Origin: Streptomyces viridiviolaceus
GTDB lineage: Bacteria; Actinomycetota; Actinomycetes; Streptomycetales; Streptomycetaceae
Direction of reading: 5' to 3'
Assembly: GCF_014650995.1 (NCBI RefSeq)
Contig: NZ_BMWA01000002.1
Span: 203,306-267,305, forward strand
DNA length: 64,000 nt
The position numbers were made by a program, and so were the translations under genes. The first letter of the stretch is position 1, and each line of letters begins with the position of its first letter. The notes below the pieces were generated by a model. It did not search any database, was not told the DNA's origin, and was given only the letters and a program-made list of their open reading frames with translations. Below are positions 8,811 to 18,700 of the stretch, piece by piece.

Positions 8811-8862
8811 AGGCCCTGTCGTCACCTTCCCGTCCGCACGGCGGCGTCCGACGACAGGGCCT
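8811..8862 (+). promoter_or_regulatory. 13-bp inverted repeat in the hen1-pnkp leader
   Basis: AGGCCCTGTCGTC (8811-8823) is perfectly complementary to GACGACAGGGCCT (8850-8862) across a 26-nt loop, ending 48 nt before the hen1 ATG. In RNA it would form a long stable stem-loop. It may be an RNA-level control element for the repair operon, a protein operator or part of a terminator. Only the complementarity is observed; the role is inferred. Confidence 0.5.
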
Positions 8863-8910
8863 CGCGCGCGGCACCCTCGCATCGTCCACCCAGCCGGAGA
8901 GGCCCTCCGC

Positions 8911-10386
8911 ATGTTCCTGACCATCACCACCACCGGCACCCCCGAGCACCCCGCGACCGACCTCGGATTCCTGCTGCACAAGCATCCCGACCGGGCGCAG
9001 GCGTTCTCCACCTCCTTCGGTACGGCCCACGTGCTCTACCCCGAGGCGGAGGAGCAGCGCTGCACCGCCGCGCTGCTGCTGGAGGTGGACGCGGTGGCGC
9101 TGGTCCGGCGCGGCAAGGGCAGGGGAAGGGGCGGCGCCCCCGACGCGGCCCTCGCGCAGTACGTCAACGACCGCCCCTACGCCGCCTCCTCACTGCTGGC
9201 CGTCGCGCTGAGCAACGTCTTCTCCAGCGCGATGCGCGGCGTGTGCAAGGCCCGTCCGGACCGGGCGGGGCAGCCGTTGCCGCTGCGCGTGGAGGTGCCC
9301 GCGCTGCCCGCCCGCGGCGGCCCGGACCTCGTGCGCCGGCTCTTCGAACCGCTCGGCTGGACCGCGGCCGTCGAGGCCGTCCCGCTGGACACCGAGTTCC
9401 CCGAGTGGGGCGACTCGCGGTACGTGCGCCTCGTCCTGGAGGCCCGAACACTCACCCTCGCCGAGGCCCTGCGGCACCTCTACGTCCTGCTGCCCGTGCT
9501 CGACGACGCCAAGCACTACTGGGTCTGCGCCGACGAGGTGGACAAGCTGCTGCGGGCCGGCGACGGCTGGCTGCCGGGCCACCCGGAGCAGAAGCTGATC
9601 ACCAGCCGCTACCTGTCCCGCCGCTGGTCGCTGACCCGGGACGCGATGGAGCGGCTGGAGCTGGTCCGGCTGGCCGAGACGGACGACAGCGACGTCGAGG
9701 AGATCGACAACGCGGTCGCCGCGGAGGCGGAGCCCGACGCCGAGGAGAAGCCGGCGCCGCTCGCCGTGCAGCGGCGCGAGGCGATCCTCGGTGCGCTGCG
9801 CGAGTCCGCCGCCGCCCGCGTGCTCGACCTCGGCTGCGGCGAGGGCCAGTTGGTGCGGGAGCTGCTCAAGGAACCGCGGTTCACCGAGATCGTCGGCGTG
9901 GACGTGTCGGTGCGCGCGCTCACCGTCGCCGCCCGGCGGCTGAAGCTGGACCGCATGGGCGAGCGCCGGGCCGCCCGCGTCACCCTCTTCCAGGGCTCCC
10001 TCGCCTACACCGACAACCGGCTCAAGGGCTACGACGCGGCCGTGCTCAGCGAGGTGATCGAGCACCTCGACCTGCCCCGGCTGCCCGCCCTGGAGTACGC
10101 GGTGTTCGGTGCGGCCCGCCCCCGGACCGTCGTCGTGACCACGCCGAACGTCGAGTACAACGTGCGCTGGGAGACCCTCCCAGCCGGCCACGTCCGCCAC
10201 CGCGACCACCGCTTCGAGTGGACCCGCGAAGAGTTCCGCACCTGGGCGGACGAGATCGCCGAACGCCACGGCTACGGCGTGGAGTTCCGCCCCGTCGGCC
10301 CCGACGACCCCGAGGTGGGGCCGCCCACCCAGATGGCCGTGTTCACCCTGAAGACCATCCACGAGAAGGAGGCGAAGGCCGCATGA
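8911..10386 (+). CDS. hen1: Hen1, 3'-terminal RNA ribose 2'-O-methyltransferase
   Basis: This 491-residue bacterial Hen1 works with Pnkp to repair ribotoxin-cleaved RNA. It adds a 2'-O-methyl group at the broken 3' end, so the resealed RNA resists re-cleavage. The N-terminal half is the Hen1 N domain that contacts Pnkp. The C-terminal half is a SAM methyltransferase with VLDLGCGEG (residues 304-312). The metal-binding EVIEH (E381, E384, H385) and a downstream HRDHRFEWTREEF supply the residues known to bind Mn2+ in bacterial Hen1. ATG 8911 is the first start giving the family N-terminus (MFLTITTTG). It overlaps pnkp by 4 nt (ATGA). Confidence 0.95.
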   Translation: MFLTITTTGTPEHPATDLGFLLHKHPDRAQAFSTSFGTAHVLYPEAEEQRCTAALLLEVDAVALVRRGKGRGRGGAPDAALAQYVNDRPYAASSLLAVALSNVFSSAMRGVCKARPDRAGQPLPLRVEVPALPARGGPDLVRRLFEPLGWTAAVEAVPLDTEFPEWGDSRYVRLVLEARTLTLAEALRHLYVLLPVLDDAKHYWVCADEVDKLLRAGDGWLPGHPEQKLITSRYLSRRWSLTRDAMERLELVRLAETDDSDVEEIDNAVAAEAEPDAEEKPAPLAVQRREAILGALRESAAARVLDLGCGEGQLVRELLKEPRFTEIVGVDVSVRALTVAARRLKLDRMGERRAARVTLFQGSLAYTDNRLKGYDAAVLSEVIEHLDLPRLPALEYAVFGAARPRTVVVTTPNVEYNVRWETLPAGHVRHRDHRFEWTREEFRTWADEIAERHGYGVEFRPVGPDDPEVGPPTQMAVFTLKTIHEKEAKAA

Positions 10387-12932
10387 CCACCACCGGCACC
10401 GGCGTCAGGGCCCGCGCCCTGCCCGTCACCGACCTGTCCCTCGTCGTGCTGATCGGCGCCTCCGGCTCCGGCAAGTCCACCTTCGCCCGCCGGCACTTCA
10501 AGCCGACCGAGGTCATCTCCTCCGACTTCTGCCGCGGACTGGTCGCCGACGACGAGAACGACCAGAGCGCGAGCCGGGACGCCTTCGACGTCCTGCACTA
10601 CATCGCGGGCAAGCGGCTCGCCGCCGGCCGGCGCACCGTCGTGGACGCCACCACCGTGCAGCAGGACGCCCGCCGCGGGCTGATCGAACTGGCCAAGCGG
10701 TACGACGTGCTGCCGATAGCCATCGTCCTCGACGTGCCCGAGGACGTGTGCGCCGAGCGCAACGCCACCCGCACCGACCGGGTCGACATGCCACGCCGGG
10801 TCATCCGGCGTCACGCCCGCGAGCTGCGGCGCTCCCTGCGCCACCTGGAGCGCGAGGGCTTCCGCAAGGTGCACGTCCTGCGCGGAGCGGAGGAGGTCGA
10901 GCACGCCACCGTCGTCACCGAGAAGCGGTTCAACGACCTGACCCACCTCACCGGCCCCTTCGACATCATCGGCGACGTCCACGGCTGCGCGTCCGAACTG
11001 GAGGCGCTGCTCGGCAAACTGGGCTACACCGACGGCGTGCACCCCGAGGGCCGCACCGCCGTGTTCGTCGGCGACCTGGTCGACCGCGGCCCGGACAGCC
11101 CCGGCGTGCTGCGCCGCGTGATGGCGATGGTGAAGTCGGGCAACGCGCTCTGCGTACCGGGCAACCACGAGAACAAGTACGGCCGCCACCTGCGCGGCCG
11201 CAAGGTCCAGCACACCCACGGCCTCGCCGAGACCATCGCGCAGATGGAGGGCGAGAGCGAGGAGTTCCGCGCCGAGGTACGGGAGTTCATCGACTCACTC
11301 GTCAGCCACTACGTCCTCGACGGCGGCCGGCTCGTGGTCTGCCACGCCGGTCTGCCGGAGAAGTACCACGGCCGCACCTCCGGCCGGGTCCGCAGCCACG
11401 CCCTGTACGGCGACACCACCGGCGAGACCGACGAGTTCGGACTGCCGGTGCGCTACCCGTGGGCCGAGGACTACCGGGGCCGCGCGGCCGTCGTCTACGG
11501 ACACACCCCGGTCTCGGAGGCCACCTGGCTCAACAACACCATCTGCCTGGACACCGGCGCCGTCTTCGGCGGCAAGCTGACCGCGCTGCGCTGGCCGGAG
11601 CGCGAGCTGGTCGACGTCCCCGCCGAGCGGGTCTGGTACGAACCGGCGAAGCCGCTGCGCACCGAGGCACCCGGCGGGCACGACGGCCGGCCGCTGGACC
11701 TGGCGGACGTGCACGCCCGCCGCGTGGTGGAGACCCGGCACGCCGGCCGGATCACCGTACGGGAGGAGAACGCGGCGGCGGCCCTGGAGGTCATGAGCCG
11801 CTTCGCGACCGACCCCAGGCTGCTGCCGTACCTCCCGCCGACGATGGCGCCGACCGCGACCTCACAGGTGGACGGCTACCTGGAGCACCCTGAGGAGGCG
11901 TTCGCGAGTTACGCGGCGGACGGCGTGGCCCGCGTCGTGTGCGAGGAGAAGCACATGGGTTCGCGGGCGGTGGCCCTGGTGTGCCGCGACGTCGGGGCGG
12001 CCCGCGCCCGCTTCGGCGTGGAGGGCCCCACCGGCGCCCTCTACACCCGGACCGGCCGTCCGTTCCTGGACGACGGGTCCGTCACCGAGGAGATCCTCGA
12101 CCGGCTGCGCACCGCGATCGGCGAGGCCGGTCTGTGGGACGAGCTGTCGACCGACTGGATGCTGCTCGACGCCGAGCTGATGCCGTGGTCGCTGAAGGCG
12201 TCCGGGCTGCTGCGCTCGCAGTACGCCGCCGTGGGCGCCGCCTCCGGCGCGGTGTTCCCTGGCGCGCTGGCCGCACTGGAGGGTGCCGCGGCGCGGGGCG
12301 TGGACGTCACCGACCTGCTGGCGCGCCAGCGCGGGCGGGCCGCCGACGCCGCCGCGTTCACGGACGCCTACCGGCGCTACTGCTGGACGACCGACGGCCT
12401 GGACGGCGTCCGCCTGGCCCCCTTCCAGATCCTGGCCGTCCAGGGCCGCAGCCTCGCCGCCCTGCCGCACGACGACCAGCTCGCCCTGATCGACCGGCTC
12501 GTCGAGCACGACGGCAGCGGCCTGCTGCAGACCACCCGCCGGCTGTACGTCGACACCGCCGACCCCGAGTCGGTCCGGGCCGGCGTCGACTGGTGGCTGG
12601 AGATGACCGGCCGCGGCGGCGAGGGCATGGTCGTCAAGCCGGTCGGCGCGCTGGTGCGCGACCCCGAGGGCCGTCTGGTGCAGCCCGGCATCAAGTGCCG
12701 GGGCCGCGAGTACCTGCGCATCATCTACGGTCCCGAGTACACGCGCCCCGACAACCTCGCCCGGCTGCGGCAGCGGTTCCTGAACCACAAGCGGTCCTTG
12801 GCGATCCGCGAGTACGCCCTCGGCCTGGAGGCCCTGGACCGGCTGGCGGACGGCGAACCGCTGTGGCGGGTGCACGAGGCGGTCTTCGGGGTGCTGGCGC
12901 TGGAGTCGGAGCCGGTGGACCCGCGGTTGTGA
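10383..12932 (+). CDS. pnkp: Pnkp, polynucleotide kinase-phosphatase-ligase
   Basis: This 849-residue three-domain RNA end-healing and sealing enzyme pairs with Hen1. The kinase domain has P-loop GASGSGKST (residues 25-33). A metallophosphoesterase domain follows with GDVHG (197-201), GDLVDRGPDS (from 230) and GNHE (260-263), which removes 2',3'-cyclic phosphates. The C-terminal half is the ligase-like nucleotidyltransferase with EEKHMGSRA, where K523 is the predicted AMP-accepting lysine. All three sites look intact and the length is usual. ATG 10383 overlaps the hen1 stop. A perfect hairpin follows the stop, closing a two-gene operon. Likely targets are tRNAs cut by anticodon ribotoxins. 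Confidence 0.95.
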   Translation: MTTTGTGVRARALPVTDLSLVVLIGASGSGKSTFARRHFKPTEVISSDFCRGLVADDENDQSASRDAFDVLHYIAGKRLAAGRRTVVDATTVQQDARRGLIELAKRYDVLPIAIVLDVPEDVCAERNATRTDRVDMPRRVIRRHARELRRSLRHLEREGFRKVHVLRGAEEVEHATVVTEKRFNDLTHLTGPFDIIGDVHGCASELEALLGKLGYTDGVHPEGRTAVFVGDLVDRGPDSPGVLRRVMAMVKSGNALCVPGNHENKYGRHLRGRKVQHTHGLAETIAQMEGESEEFRAEVREFIDSLVSHYVLDGGRLVVCHAGLPEKYHGRTSGRVRSHALYGDTTGETDEFGLPVRYPWAEDYRGRAAVVYGHTPVSEATWLNNTICLDTGAVFGGKLTALRWPERELVDVPAERVWYEPAKPLRTEAPGGHDGRPLDLADVHARRVVETRHAGRITVREENAAAALEVMSRFATDPRLLPYLPPTMAPTATSQVDGYLEHPEEAFASYAADGVARVVCEEKHMGSRAVALVCRDVGAARARFGVEGPTGALYTRTGRPFLDDGSVTEEILDRLRTAIGEAGLWDELSTDWMLLDAELMPWSLKASGLLRSQYAAVGAASGAVFPGALAALEGAAARGVDVTDLLARQRGRAADAAAFTDAYRRYCWTTDGLDGVRLAPFQILAVQGRSLAALPHDDQLALIDRLVEHDGSGLLQTTRRLYVDTADPESVRAGVDWWLEMTGRGGEGMVVKPVGALVRDPEGRLVQPGIKCRGREYLRIIYGPEYTRPDNLARLRQRFLNHKRSLAIREYALGLEALDRLADGEPLWRVHEAVFGVLALESEPVDPRL

Positions 12933-12935
12933 TCA

Positions 12936-12964
12936 GGTGAACCCGTCGCGCCGACGGGTTCACC
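12936..12964 (+). terminator. Terminator after pnkp
   Basis: A perfect 13-bp stem (GGTGAACCCGTCG with CGACGGGTTCACC) has a 3-nt loop and starts 3 nt after the pnkp stop. It has the form of a Streptomyces intrinsic terminator without a T-tract, and it separates the RNA-repair operon from the VMAP operon. Confidence 0.85.
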
Positions 12965-13093
12965 GCCGGCCCGGCCACCGTGCGGTACGGCCGCGCTGTG
13001 ATGGCCGAGGTTGTCGAGTCCGCCTGGAACGCCGGGACTTGGCGTGCTAGCTTCGCTGGTCGGTCAGGTGAACCGGCTCGTGGGGGAAGGTCG

Positions 13094-14677
13094 GTGGAGA
13101 CAGCGGCGGGATGGGGCGAGTTCGGGCGTGCGCCGGGAAGTGACCTGCTGTTCCGCCTGACAGAGGCTTTGTGCGACCTGAGCAGCCTGGAGGACCAGGC
13201 GGGCCGTGTCTTCTTCGCGGGCGTCCTCTCGGACCAGCTCCAGCTGCATGTCGACCTGCGCGGCGCCAAACAGCGCGAGGACGTGATCGCCCTGGTGAGG
13301 GCAGCGCTCAGCGTGCCTTCGGGCGAGCGGGTGCTCGTCGACGTGGTGAGGGTCTTCGAGGGCGCGTCGACGGCCGCCGGGATCGAGCAGCTGCTCATCG
13401 CGGGGGAGGCCGGGTTCGCTCCGCCACTGCCAGGTCCCCTGACCCCGGACGACGTGCGTTCCGCGCTGGCTCTGCTGGAGACCGCCGACAGCAGCCTGCC
13501 CGGAACGGGACTGCGCGACTCACTGGCCCGCGAACTCCACCTCGATCTGCCCTGGAACCTCTCAGCCGGCAGGCTCTTCACCCACCTCGTGGAGCTCAAC
13601 GTCCAGCCGGACGGCCTGCCGCCCGCGGTGCTGCTCATGGAGCACGCCGCGGAACTCGTCCGCGGCCCCGCCCTGCGCAGCGGCCTGTCCTCCTGGGTCC
13701 GCGGCTGGGCGGAGCGGGCCGAACTGCTGACGGCACTGGAACGGCGGCGGGCGGACCGGGCGGCCGCCGCCCCCGACCCGACGATCCCCCGGTGCCTGGT
13801 CGTGGCCGTGGAACCGGCGGGTGACGGTTCGCCGGACGTCGTCGTCCGGCCCTGGCTGAACACGGTCCCCGGTCACTGGCACCCCCACCCGGCGGACCCG
13901 GAGACGACCAGCCTGGATGCGCTCGGCCCAGCGGTCGAACGCGCCCTGCGTCAAGTCGTCCGGCTCTCCTCCGCACCGCGCGAACCGGCCGCCGACGGGA
14001 GCCACCCGACGCCTCCCTACGTGGAGTTCGTCCTCCCCTACGAACTGCTCAACCACGACGTGGCGGGTCTGGCCGTCCGGTCGGGGGACGCCAAGCCCCT
14101 GCCCCTACGGTTGAAGTACGCGGTGCACCTGCGCAGCCTCGAGCGCATGCGCAGCGACGACGGACTGGTCAGGGCCCAGTGGCAGGAGCGGTGGCGCACA
14201 CTGCAGCGCCAGGGCATCGCGGTGCACGGCTGGCAGGCGTCCGACGCCGACGGGCCCGACGCGTGGCAGGCGACGCTGGCCGCGGAACCCAGCCGCACGG
14301 CCGCGGTGCTCGACGCGCCCGACGGCGGTGCGGCGACGGAGGCGCTCAAAGCGGCCATCGCCGAGGGGATCGGGCTCGCGGTCTGGGATCGCAGAGGCGA
14401 GTTCCCGGAGGAACGGCGGGAGGTCGTGATGGCCGTGTTCGCCGCCGTACAGCGGCCGGCGCGGCTGCCGGTCGTCATCCACCAGCTCAGACGCCGGGCC
14501 GAACTCAACGCCGCGGGGCGCTTCCTGCTCGGCCGGCACATCGCCTTCCTCTGGGACGACCCGCATCGGCTGGTCGACATCCAGACCGCGGCCGACTACG
14601 AGCCGGCGCCCGCCCACGGTCATGGGTACGCCGGCCGCGCCATGGCCACCATCGACAGTGAGGAGACCCCGGTATGA
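13094..14677 (+). CDS. VMAP-C protein with N-terminal EAD2-like domain
   Basis: This 527-residue protein is the VMAP component of a vWA-MoxR-VMAP ternary conflict system. Residues about 17-105 look like an effector-associated domain 2: a helical LTEALCDL...R.DVIALVRAAL...V.VV pattern. Such domains recruit effectors carrying the same domain. The middle contains a beta-rich segment and residues 310-527 the VMAP-C region (VEFVLPYELLN... to HIAFLWDDPHRL). GTG 13094 is preferred because GGGGGAAGG stands 3 nt upstream; earlier ATGs lack ribosome sites. ATGA overlap couples it to the MoxR ATPase. In known systems VMAP is thought to connect NTPase control to effector release; the trigger here is unknown. 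Confidence 0.8.
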   Translation: METAAGWGEFGRAPGSDLLFRLTEALCDLSSLEDQAGRVFFAGVLSDQLQLHVDLRGAKQREDVIALVRAALSVPSGERVLVDVVRVFEGASTAAGIEQLLIAGEAGFAPPLPGPLTPDDVRSALALLETADSSLPGTGLRDSLARELHLDLPWNLSAGRLFTHLVELNVQPDGLPPAVLLMEHAAELVRGPALRSGLSSWVRGWAERAELLTALERRRADRAAAAPDPTIPRCLVVAVEPAGDGSPDVVVRPWLNTVPGHWHPHPADPETTSLDALGPAVERALRQVVRLSSAPREPAADGSHPTPPYVEFVLPYELLNHDVAGLAVRSGDAKPLPLRLKYAVHLRSLERMRSDDGLVRAQWQERWRTLQRQGIAVHGWQASDADGPDAWQATLAAEPSRTAAVLDAPDGGAATEALKAAIAEGIGLAVWDRRGEFPEERREVVMAVFAAVQRPARLPVVIHQLRRRAELNAAGRFLLGRHIAFLWDDPHRLVDIQTAADYEPAPAHGHGYAGRAMATIDSEETPV

Positions 14678-15735
14678 GCGGGGTGGAAGCGGTGGACGGA
14701 CAGGACTGGCGGGTTTTCCGTGCCACAGGAGCCGCGCCGAGCGGGCCGCCACCCGAGTTGCCGCCCGCGCCGCCCTGGCGCCGGTTCCGCGGCGGGCCGC
14801 CACAGCCTCAGCCACCGGACGACGAGGAGGCCGCCCGCCGCCGTCTGGGGCATGTGGACGCCGTACCGCAGCTCGACGCCGAGAGCACGGACATCGTCAA
14901 TGCGGCGCTGCTGCTGCGGCGGCCCCTGCTGGTGACCGGCGCACCGGGCGTGGGCAAGTCCACGCTCGCCTACCTCATCTCCCGCGAGCTCGGCCTCGGA
15001 CGCGTCCTGGAATGGAACATCGTCAGCCGGACCACGCTGCGCGACGGCCTCTACGCCCACGACGCCATGGGGCGCGCCCAGGCCATCGCGGCCTGGCGGG
15101 CCGGGCTGCACCCCACCGGAACGCCGGCCGCCGACCCGGGTGCCGAGGACGGCCGGCCGCCACCCGCTCTGGGCGACTTCATCACCCTGGGGCCCCTGGG
15201 CACCGCGCTGCTGCCGCACGTCCGCCCGCGCGTCCTTCTGGTCGACGAGTTGGACAAGAGCGACATCGACCTGCCCAACGACCTGCTGCACGTCCTGGAG
15301 AACGGCAGCTACGAGGTCCCGGAGCTGGTGCGCGACGCGCGGGACAGCGCGCGGGTGCACACCAGCGATCCCGGTGTGCACGCCGTGGTACGGGAAGGGC
15401 GCGTGGAGAGCCTGGAGTTCCCCGTCGTGGTGATCACCAGCAACGGGGAGCGGGAGTTTCCGGCCGCGTTCCGCAGGCGCTGCCTCCCGCTGGACATGCG
15501 TACGCCCACCCGTGAGCAGCTTCTGGCCATCGTGGCGAGCCACTTGAGTGTGCTGCCACCGGAGGCCGAGGTGCTGGTGGACCTGTTCGTCAAGCGGATC
15601 GACGCGGGCGGCACCCACTCCTTGGACCAGTTGCTCAACGCCGTCCAACTGACCACCGCGGGCACGTTCCGCGCCGACGGCAGCGGGCGCAAGCTCCTGG
15701 AGATGCTCCTGCGCGACCTGGCGAAGGGCCGTTGA
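14674..15735 (+). CDS. MoxR-family AAA+ ATPase
   Basis: This 353-residue MoxR-type AAA+ ATPase starts with a Pro-rich, disordered segment of about 50 residues. Walker A is GAPGVGKST (from residue 89), Walker B VLLVDELDKSD, sensor 1 VVVITSNGER, and an arginine-finger region follows (FRRRCLPL). MoxR ATPases usually act as chaperones on vWA-domain proteins. Here the adjacent downstream gene encodes a degenerate vWA and the upstream gene a VMAP protein, the classic ternary arrangement. It overlaps the upstream gene by 4 nt and abuts the downstream ATG with no gap, so all three are one translation-coupled unit. Confidence 0.9.
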   Translation: MSGVEAVDGQDWRVFRATGAAPSGPPPELPPAPPWRRFRGGPPQPQPPDDEEAARRRLGHVDAVPQLDAESTDIVNAALLLRRPLLVTGAPGVGKSTLAYLISRELGLGRVLEWNIVSRTTLRDGLYAHDAMGRAQAIAAWRAGLHPTGTPAADPGAEDGRPPPALGDFITLGPLGTALLPHVRPRVLLVDELDKSDIDLPNDLLHVLENGSYEVPELVRDARDSARVHTSDPGVHAVVREGRVESLEFPVVVITSNGEREFPAAFRRRCLPLDMRTPTREQLLAIVASHLSVLPPEAEVLVDLFVKRIDAGGTHSLDQLLNAVQLTTAGTFRADGSGRKLLEMLLRDLAKGR

Positions 15736-18700
15736 ATGGACGGCCATCCCCGGGAACGCGCCCCCGGACCCGGCGGCGACGCCGGGCCGGAGGCGGCGAG
15801 GCCCCCGGCCAGGGAGTCACGCCCCGACCCGCACTGGCAGGAACTGGCCGACGCCGTGTGGCTGAGCGCCCACTGGAGCCGCACCGGACGGGCCACCGCC
15901 GCGGAGACCACCGCGCCGGACGGCGGCGGACGCCAGGACCCGGCGCCGCCCGCGCCTGCCGCCACCTCGCCGGAGCGCCCCGAGTCGCCGGGCGAGGACG
16001 CCGGCGCCGCTCCGCAGCCGCTGTTCACACCCGACCCGGTGGGTCCCGACCGAGTACGCCTGGGCGCCCCCGTCCTGCCCCGGGTACGGCCCGGTACGAC
16101 CGGGCGGCAGGGTCTCACCGCGGGTCTGGCCCGCGCCCTGCACCGGCTTGCGCGCCAGGTGCCCTCCCGCGACGTCCGGCAACTGGACGAAGAGGAGACC
16201 GCCGAGCGGGGCCTCCTCGACGAGTTGTGGATGCCGGCGTTCCAGCCCGCCGACGTCAAGGCATTCGACCTGGTCCTGCTCGTCGACGACGCCCCCACCA
16301 TGGCCGTCTGGACCGGGGAGACGGCAGGCCTGGCCGCCGCCGCGGAGCAGAGCGGCGCCTTCCGGGCCGTACGCACCGTCAAGGTGTCCGTGCCCCCGAG
16401 CGGCGAGCCGAGCCTGCGCTGGAGCGACGGGCGAACCACCGCGGAAGCCGGCGAGCTGTTCGTCGGCCGAGGGGACCGGATCTTCCTGGTGCTCACCGAC
16501 GGTATGGGACACGGCTGGGCCGCGCCCGCCGCCGACCGGCTGCTCGGACGCCTCGGCCGGGCCGGCCCCACGGCCCTCGTCCATCTGCTGCCACCCCACA
16601 TGCGGCACCGCTCATCCTTGTACCCGCACGCCGCGCAGTGGGAGGCCGGGGGTTTCGGAGCGGCCACCCACCGCCTGCGGCTCCGGCCCCCGGCAAGCGG
16701 ACCCGACCCCATGCGGCCTCTGCCGGACGGACCCGAGGACGCCGTCCCCGTCCCGGTGCTGTCACTGAAGGAAGGGTCCTTCGCCGTATGGGCGGATCTG
16801 GTCCTCGCCGAGCGCGGAGTGCGCCGCACCCTGCCCGCCGTGGTGGCCGGAACGCTGCGACAGGGGGCGCCCGCTCCCGGGTTGCGCGCCCCGCGCCACA
16901 GGAAGGCGGCGGCCGCCGCGGTCCACCACTTCTTCACCCTCGCCACCCCCGTCGCCCGTCGGCTCGCCACGCACCTCGCGGCCGCGCCGTTCCGCTTCGA
17001 CCTCATCGACCAGTTACGTCGGCGGACCATGCCCGACAGCGGTCCCGAGCATCTCGCCGAGATCCTGATGGGCGGACTCGTCGACTGGGGCGGCGACCGG
17101 GAACGGCCCGAGTTCGCCGAAGGTGTCCGGGAAGCACTGCTGGCGACCACGACGCGCACGCAACTGGCGGGCATCGTCGCCGTGCTGGGGGCACTTCCCG
17201 CAGCGGGAGAGCACGGTGTCGCCCTGCGCGCCGCCCTGCGCGACCCGAACGGCACCACCCTGCCCGATCCGGGGGCCGGCGGATGGCGGCAGTCGGAGCT
17301 GGCCGTCATGCGGGCGCTGGCGGGACCGTACGCGGAGCGGGCCCGCCGGATCGCCTCGGACGCCGGAGCCACCGGCGTACCGGGTGACGGCACCGTGTCG
17401 CACCGCTCTCCGGACGGCGAGTCCGTCCGCACCGCACCGCACGACGGATCGGCCGCACGTCCGGAGCCGATCCAGCATCCGACGGAGGAATGGCGGGCCA
17501 TGAAGAGTGAGCCGGCGAAGACACCTGCCCTTCTGGTGAACGTGCCCCTGAGGAACATCAGTTTCGTCGGGCGGCGGGCGCTGCTGCGGGCCGTGGAGGA
17601 CCAGCTGTCGGCCCAGGACACCGCGGCCGTGCTTCCGCACGCCCTGCACGGCCTCGGCGGCGTCGGAAAGTCGCAGCTCGTGCTGGAGTACATCTACACC
17701 CACCTGCACGACCACAAGGTGATCTGCTGGATCCCCGCCGAGCGGGAGCCGCTCATCCTGGGCGCGCTGGCCACGCTCGCGGTCCAGATGGGTGTGGCGC
17801 CGGCCGAACAGGACAGCCTCGGCGCCCCCGTGGCACGCACGGCCGTCCCGGCCGTCCTGGAGGCACTGCGTACCGGTGAGCCGTACGACGACTGGCTGCT
17901 CGTCTTCGACAACGCCGAGGACGTCGACGCGGTGCGCGCGTACTTCCCGTCCCACGGGCCGGGCAAGATCATCGTCACCTCCCGCAACCGCGCCTGGGAG
18001 CAGGTGGCCACCCCCCTCACCGTCACGGTCTTCGAGCGTCAGGAATCCGTCGAACTGCTCCAGAAGCGTTCGCCCGAACTGTCGGCCGAGGACGCCGACC
18101 GGCTGGCCGAGGCTCTCGGCGATCTCCCGCTGGCCGTGGAGCAGGCCGGCACCTGGCACGCGATCACGGGCATGCCCATCGACGAGTACCTGGAACTGCT
18201 CGCCCTGCGCAGCCCGGAGATCCTGGAACTCGACCCGGCTCCCGAGTACCCGGTCTCGGTCGCCGCCGCCTGGGACATCTCCCTGCACCGGCTCGAACAC
18301 AACAACCCGGGCGCCCGCCAGCTCCTCGACATCTGCGCCTGCATGGCCCCCGAGCCGATCCCGCGTTCCATGCTGCGCGGCAGCCGCGGTGTCAGCATCA
18401 CCCCGGAGGTCGACCCCCTGCTGCACGAGCCGATCAAGATGAACCGGGCCGTGCGCGACCTCAGCCAGTTCTCCCTGGTCAAGGTGGATCCACGATCCGA
18501 CACCCTGCAGATGCACCGCCTCCTGCAGACCGTGCTCCTGGCCAAGCTGAGTCCGCAGGACCGCGAACGACGGCGGGAAGCCGCCCACCAACTGCTGTCA
18601 GCGGCCAAACGCGGCCCGTACGGCTCCTCCGCGGAGTGGCGCGGATACCAGGAACTGCTGCCCCACGTGCTCACCTCACAGGCGGTGACCAGCACCGACA

